DNA from: Muricea muricata
Taxonomy: Eukaryota; Cnidaria; Anthozoa; Malacalcyonacea; Plexauridae
Direction: 5' to 3'
DNA length: 64,000 nt
Assembly (NCBI GenBank): GCA_963855995.1
Contig: OY979728.1
Span: 7,241,330-7,305,329 of the forward strand
The notes beneath the pieces were generated by a model, which was given only the letters and a program-made list of their open reading frames with translations, searched no databases and was not told the origin of the DNA. The position numbers were made by a program, and so were the translations under genes. Below are positions 60,757 through 64,000 of this stretch, piece after piece (within the stretch, counting starts at the first letter, position 1; each line of letters begins with the position of its first letter).

Positions 60757-63720
60757 TGTTTTCGGCGCTCAAATTATCGAGATGAGCGAAATAACATGTT
60801 GAAATGAGAAACCTATAACTTACTTGTAGGCTGAAAATAAACGATCTTAGAACCTTCAAAATCCCGTTTTAAGCGTTCTAGAAGCGATCTGAGCGTAAAA
60901 ACATGCTCAAATCACCAACTAAAAATTGCCGTCTTAAACAGATAAGGACAACGTTTTAGAGCTTAAAATGGTGTTTTCAGTGCTACAGTGAACGAGTTAA
61001 GCGCAATGATGTACTGCAATCACCGACCTAAAAAAGACCTTCTAAATGGAAATTGCAGAACTTAGCAAGTCGGGAATCATTTTTTCGGCGCTCAAACCAT
61101 CGAGATGAGCGAAATAACATGTTGAAATAGAAACCTATAACTTGCTTGTAAACTGAAAAGAAACGATCTTAGAACCTTTAACATCGCGTTTTAAGTGTTC
61201 TAGAAGCGATCTAAGCGTCAAAACATGCTCAAATCACCAACTGAAAATTGCCGTCTTATATCGATCACGGCCCCGTTTTAAAGCTTAAAATGATGTTTTC
61301 AGTGCTAAAGTAAACGCGTTGAGCGCAATGATGTACTGCAATCACGGACCTAAAAGAGACCTTCTAAATGGAAATTGCATATTTTAGCAAGTCGGGAATC
61401 ATGTTTTCGGCGCTCAAACCATTGAGATGAGCGAAATAACATGTTGAAATGAGAAACCTATAACTTGCAGGAAAACTGAAAAGAAACGATCTTAGAACAA
61501 TCAAAATCGCGTTTTAAGCGTTCTAGAAGCGATTTGAGCGTAAAAACATGCTCAAATCACCAACTAAAAATTGCCGTCTTAAATTGATCACGGCCCGTTT
61601 TTGAGCTTAAAATGGTGTTTTTAGTGCTAAAGTGAACGAGTTAAGCGCAATGATGTACTCCAATCACCGACCTAAAAGAGACCTTCTAAATGGAAATTGC
61701 AGAACTTAGCAAGTCAAGAATCATGTTTTCGGCGCTCAAAGCATCGAGATGAGCGAAATAACATGTTGAAATGAGAAACCTATAACTTGCTTGTAATTTG
61801 AAAAGAAACGATCTTAGAACCATTAAAATCGCGTTTTAAGCGTTCTAGAGGCGATTTGAGCGTAAAAACATGCTCAAATCACCAACTAAAAATATCCGTC
61901 TTAAATCGATAAGGAAGACGTTTTAGAGCTTAAAATTGTGTTTTCAGTGCTAAAGTGAACGAGTTGGGCGCAATGATGTACTGCAATCACGGACCTAAAA
62001 GAGACCTTCTAAATGGAAAATGCACAACTAAGCAAGTCGGGAATAATGTTTTCGGCGCTCAAACCATCGAGATGAGCGAAATAACATGTTCAAATGAGAA
62101 ACCTATAACTTGCTTGTAAACTGAAAAGAAACGATCTTAGAACCTTTAACATCGCGTTTTAAGCGTTCTAGAAGCGATCTGAGCGTCAAAACATGCTCAA
62201 ATCACCAACTGAAAATTGCCGTCTTATATCGATCACGGCCACGTTTTAAAGCTTAAAATGATGTTTTCAGGGCTAAAGTGAACGCGTTGAGCGCAATGAT
62301 GTACTGCAATCACGGACCTAAAAGAGACCTTCTAAATGGAAGTTGCAGAACTTAGCAAGTCAACAATCATGTTTTCGGCGCTCAAATTATCGAGATGAGC
62401 GAAATAACATGTTGAAATGAGAAGCCTATAACTTACTTGTAGGCTGAAAATAAACGATCTTAGAACCTTCAAAATCCCGTTTTAAGCGTTCTAGAAGCGA
62501 TCTGAGCGTAAAAACATGCTCAAATCACCAACTAAAAATTGCCGTCTTAAACAGATAAGGACAACGTTTTAGAGCTTAAAATGGTGTTTTCAGTGCTACA
62601 GTGAACGAGTTAAGCGCAATGATGTACTGCAATCACCGACCTAAAAAAGACCTTCTAAATGGAAATTGCAGAACTTAGCAAGTCGGGAATCATTTTTTCG
62701 GCGCTCAAACCATCGAGATGAGCGAAATAACATGTTGAAATAGAAACCTATAACTTGCTTGTAAACTGAAAAGAAACGATCTTAGAACCTTTAACATCGC
62801 GTTTTAAGTGTTCTAGAAGCGATCTAAGCGTCAAAACATGCTCAAATCACCAACTGAAAATTGCCGTCTTATATCGATCACGGCCCCGTTTTAAAGCTTA
62901 AAATGATGTTTTCAGTGCTAAAGTAAACGCGTTGAGCGCAATGATGTACTGCAATCACGGACCTAAAAGAGACCTTCTGAATGGAAATTGCATATTTTAG
63001 CAAGTCGGGAATCATGTTTTCGGCGCTCAAACCATTGAGATGAGCGAAATAACATGTTGAAATGAGAAACCTATAACTTGCAGGAAAACTGAAAAGAAAC
63101 GATCTTAGAACAATCAAAATCGCGTTTTAAGCGTTCTAGAAGCGATTTGAGCGTAAAAACATGCTCAAATCACCAACTAAAAATTGCCGTCTTAAATTGA
63201 TCACGGCCCGTTTTTGAGCTTAAAATGGTGTTTTTAGTGCTAAAGTGAACGAGTTAAGCGCAATGATGTACTCCAATCACCGACCTAAAAGAGACCTTCT
63301 AAATGGAAATTGCAGAACTTAGCAAGTCAAGAATCATGTTTTTGGCGCTCAAAGCATCGAGATGAGCGAAATAACATGTTGAAATGAGAAACCTATAACT
63401 TGCTTGTAATTTGAAAAGAAACGATCTTAGAACCATTAAAATCGCGTTTTAAGCGTTCTAGAGGCGATTTGAGCGTAAAAACATGCTCAAATCACCAACT
63501 AAAAATATCCGTCTTAAATCGATAAGGAAGACGTTTTAGAGCTTAAAATTGTGTTTTCAGTGCTAAAGTGAACGAGTTGGGCGCAATGATGTACTGCAAT
63601 CACGGACCTAAAAGAGACCTTCTAAATGGAAAATGCACAACTAAGCAAGTCGGGAATAATGTTTTCGGCGCTCAAACCATCGAGATGAGCGAAATAACAT
63701 GTTGAAATGAGAAACCTATA
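60757..63720 (+). repeat. Pentamer HOR, 1613-bp unit, nearly two copies
   Basis: The unit 60757-62369 recurs from 62370 with a 1613-bp shift (five monomers less two 1-bp deletions). Both carry GTAGGCTG, AAAAAAGACC, GTTGAAATAGAAACC, CACGGCCCGTTTTT (one C short), AAAATATCCGTC, GGAAGACG and AAAATTGTGTTTTC. The second copy departs near 63720, where GCAGGAAAACTG appears instead of GCTTGTAAACTG. Confidence 0.78.
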
Positions 63721-63981
63721 ACTTGCAGGAAAACTGAAAAGAAACGATCTTAGAACAATCAAAATCGCGTTTTAAGCGTTCTAGAAGCGATTTGAGCGTA
63801 AAAACATGCTCAAATCACCAACTAAAAATTGCCGTCTTAAATTGATCACGGCCCGTTTTTGAGCTTAAAATGGTGTTTTTAGTGCTAAAGTGAACGAGTT
63901 AAGCGCAATGATGTACTCCAATCACCGACCTAAAAGAGACCTTCTAAATGGAAATTGCAGAACTTAGCAAGTCAAGAATCA

Positions 63982-64000
63982 TGTTTTCGGCGCTCAAAGC
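63982..64000 (+). repeat. Partial monomer at the right window edge
   Basis: The last 19 bases start a new monomer (TGTTTTCGGCGCTCAAAGC). The array therefore continues beyond the window, and its right boundary and total size are unknown. Confidence 0.9.

Larger units (their letters stand above)
2154..64000 (+). repeat. 323-bp satellite array, about 191 monomers, continuing past the window
   Basis: From 2154 (TGTTTTCGGCGCTC) to the end the sequence is one head-to-tail tandem repeat. The first six monomers start at 2154, 2477, 2800, 3123, 3446 and 3769, all exactly 323 bp. Later starts drift only through small indels: 7-bp deletions near 4966 and 14325, 2-bp deletions in one lineage, 6-bp deletions in another, and a few single bases. 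Summing them accounts exactly for the phase at 21517 (60 monomers) and 63982 (130 more after 22040). All copies have the same orientation. The array is AT-rich. I found no inserted transposon, no inversion and no credible open reading frame. Short open frames within it repeat with the monomer and are incidental. A centromeric or other heterochromatic role is possible but not shown by sequence. Confidence 0.97.

Noticed and set aside
62878..63117. 79-codon minus-strand open frame
   Set aside because: It lies inside satellite monomers and is explained by array variants.
2154..64000. CENP-B box in the monomer
   Set aside because: AAGTCGGGA gives the A-n2-CGGG half, but the TTCG half is absent at the required spacing (ACTT instead). 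No match.
2154..64000. CRISPR array
   Set aside because: The repeats are 323 bp and contiguous, with no unique spacers, in a eukaryotic context.
2154..64000. 5S rDNA, histone, snRNA or tRNA gene cluster
   Set aside because: I could not find internal A/C box-like or cloverleaf sequence, or any coding frame, in the 323-bp unit.
2154..64000. Telomeric or subtelomeric repeats
   Set aside because: No TTAGGG-type runs are present anywhere in the window.

Overview
This window is eukaryotic and almost certainly from an animal. It has GT-AG splice signals, polyadenylation signals, a short inverted-repeat element and, above all, a huge tandem satellite. The terminal inverted repeats of the small element, and the style of the only protein fragment, recall marine-invertebrate genomes such as cnidarians. 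That placement rests on memory and is weak. There are no bacterial genes, operons, rRNA, tRNA or CRISPR arrays.

Layout: (1) 1-714 holds the 3' end of a spliced plus-strand gene: an exon at 1-83, a 263-bp intron, a terminal exon at 347-680 with its stop, and two AATAAA signals. (2) 715-2153 is non-coding flank with a perfect 10-bp-arm hairpin, a MITE-like element at 1052-1295, one doubtful minus-strand exon at 1547-1716, and a cluster of five inverted repeats (1932-2136) just outside the satellite. (3) 2154-64000 is one uninterrupted head-to-tail satellite array that runs off the right end, broken only by a 200-N assembly gap at 21775-21974.

The satellite monomer is 323 bp. Adding up the indels by hand gives 60 monomers before the gap, one split by the gap, and 130 after it, about 191 in total. 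The monomer is itself an ancient trimer of 108, 107 and 108 bp subunits (here alpha, beta, gamma), each opening with GTTTT and carrying a TGAGCG box about 25 bases in. Monomers fall into at least seven recognisable variants (here A, B, C, D, E, E', G). These are arranged in higher-order repeats (HORs) of 2, 3, 4, 5 and 11 monomers, with blocks recurring at offsets of 8, 14, 28, 31 and 34 monomers. The commonest HOR is the 969-bp trimer E'-A-C. So there are four levels: 108 bp, 323 bp, 0.65-3.6 kb HORs, and multi-kb block duplications.

The array carries no credible gene, and I see no transposon inserted in it. Its homogeneity, nested HORs and lack of insertions fit a young array under active unequal exchange, such as a centromeric, pericentromeric or heterochromatic block. 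The chromosomal role cannot be read from sequence alone. The gap flanks add up to exactly one monomer, so the gap hides either nothing or a whole number of monomers.
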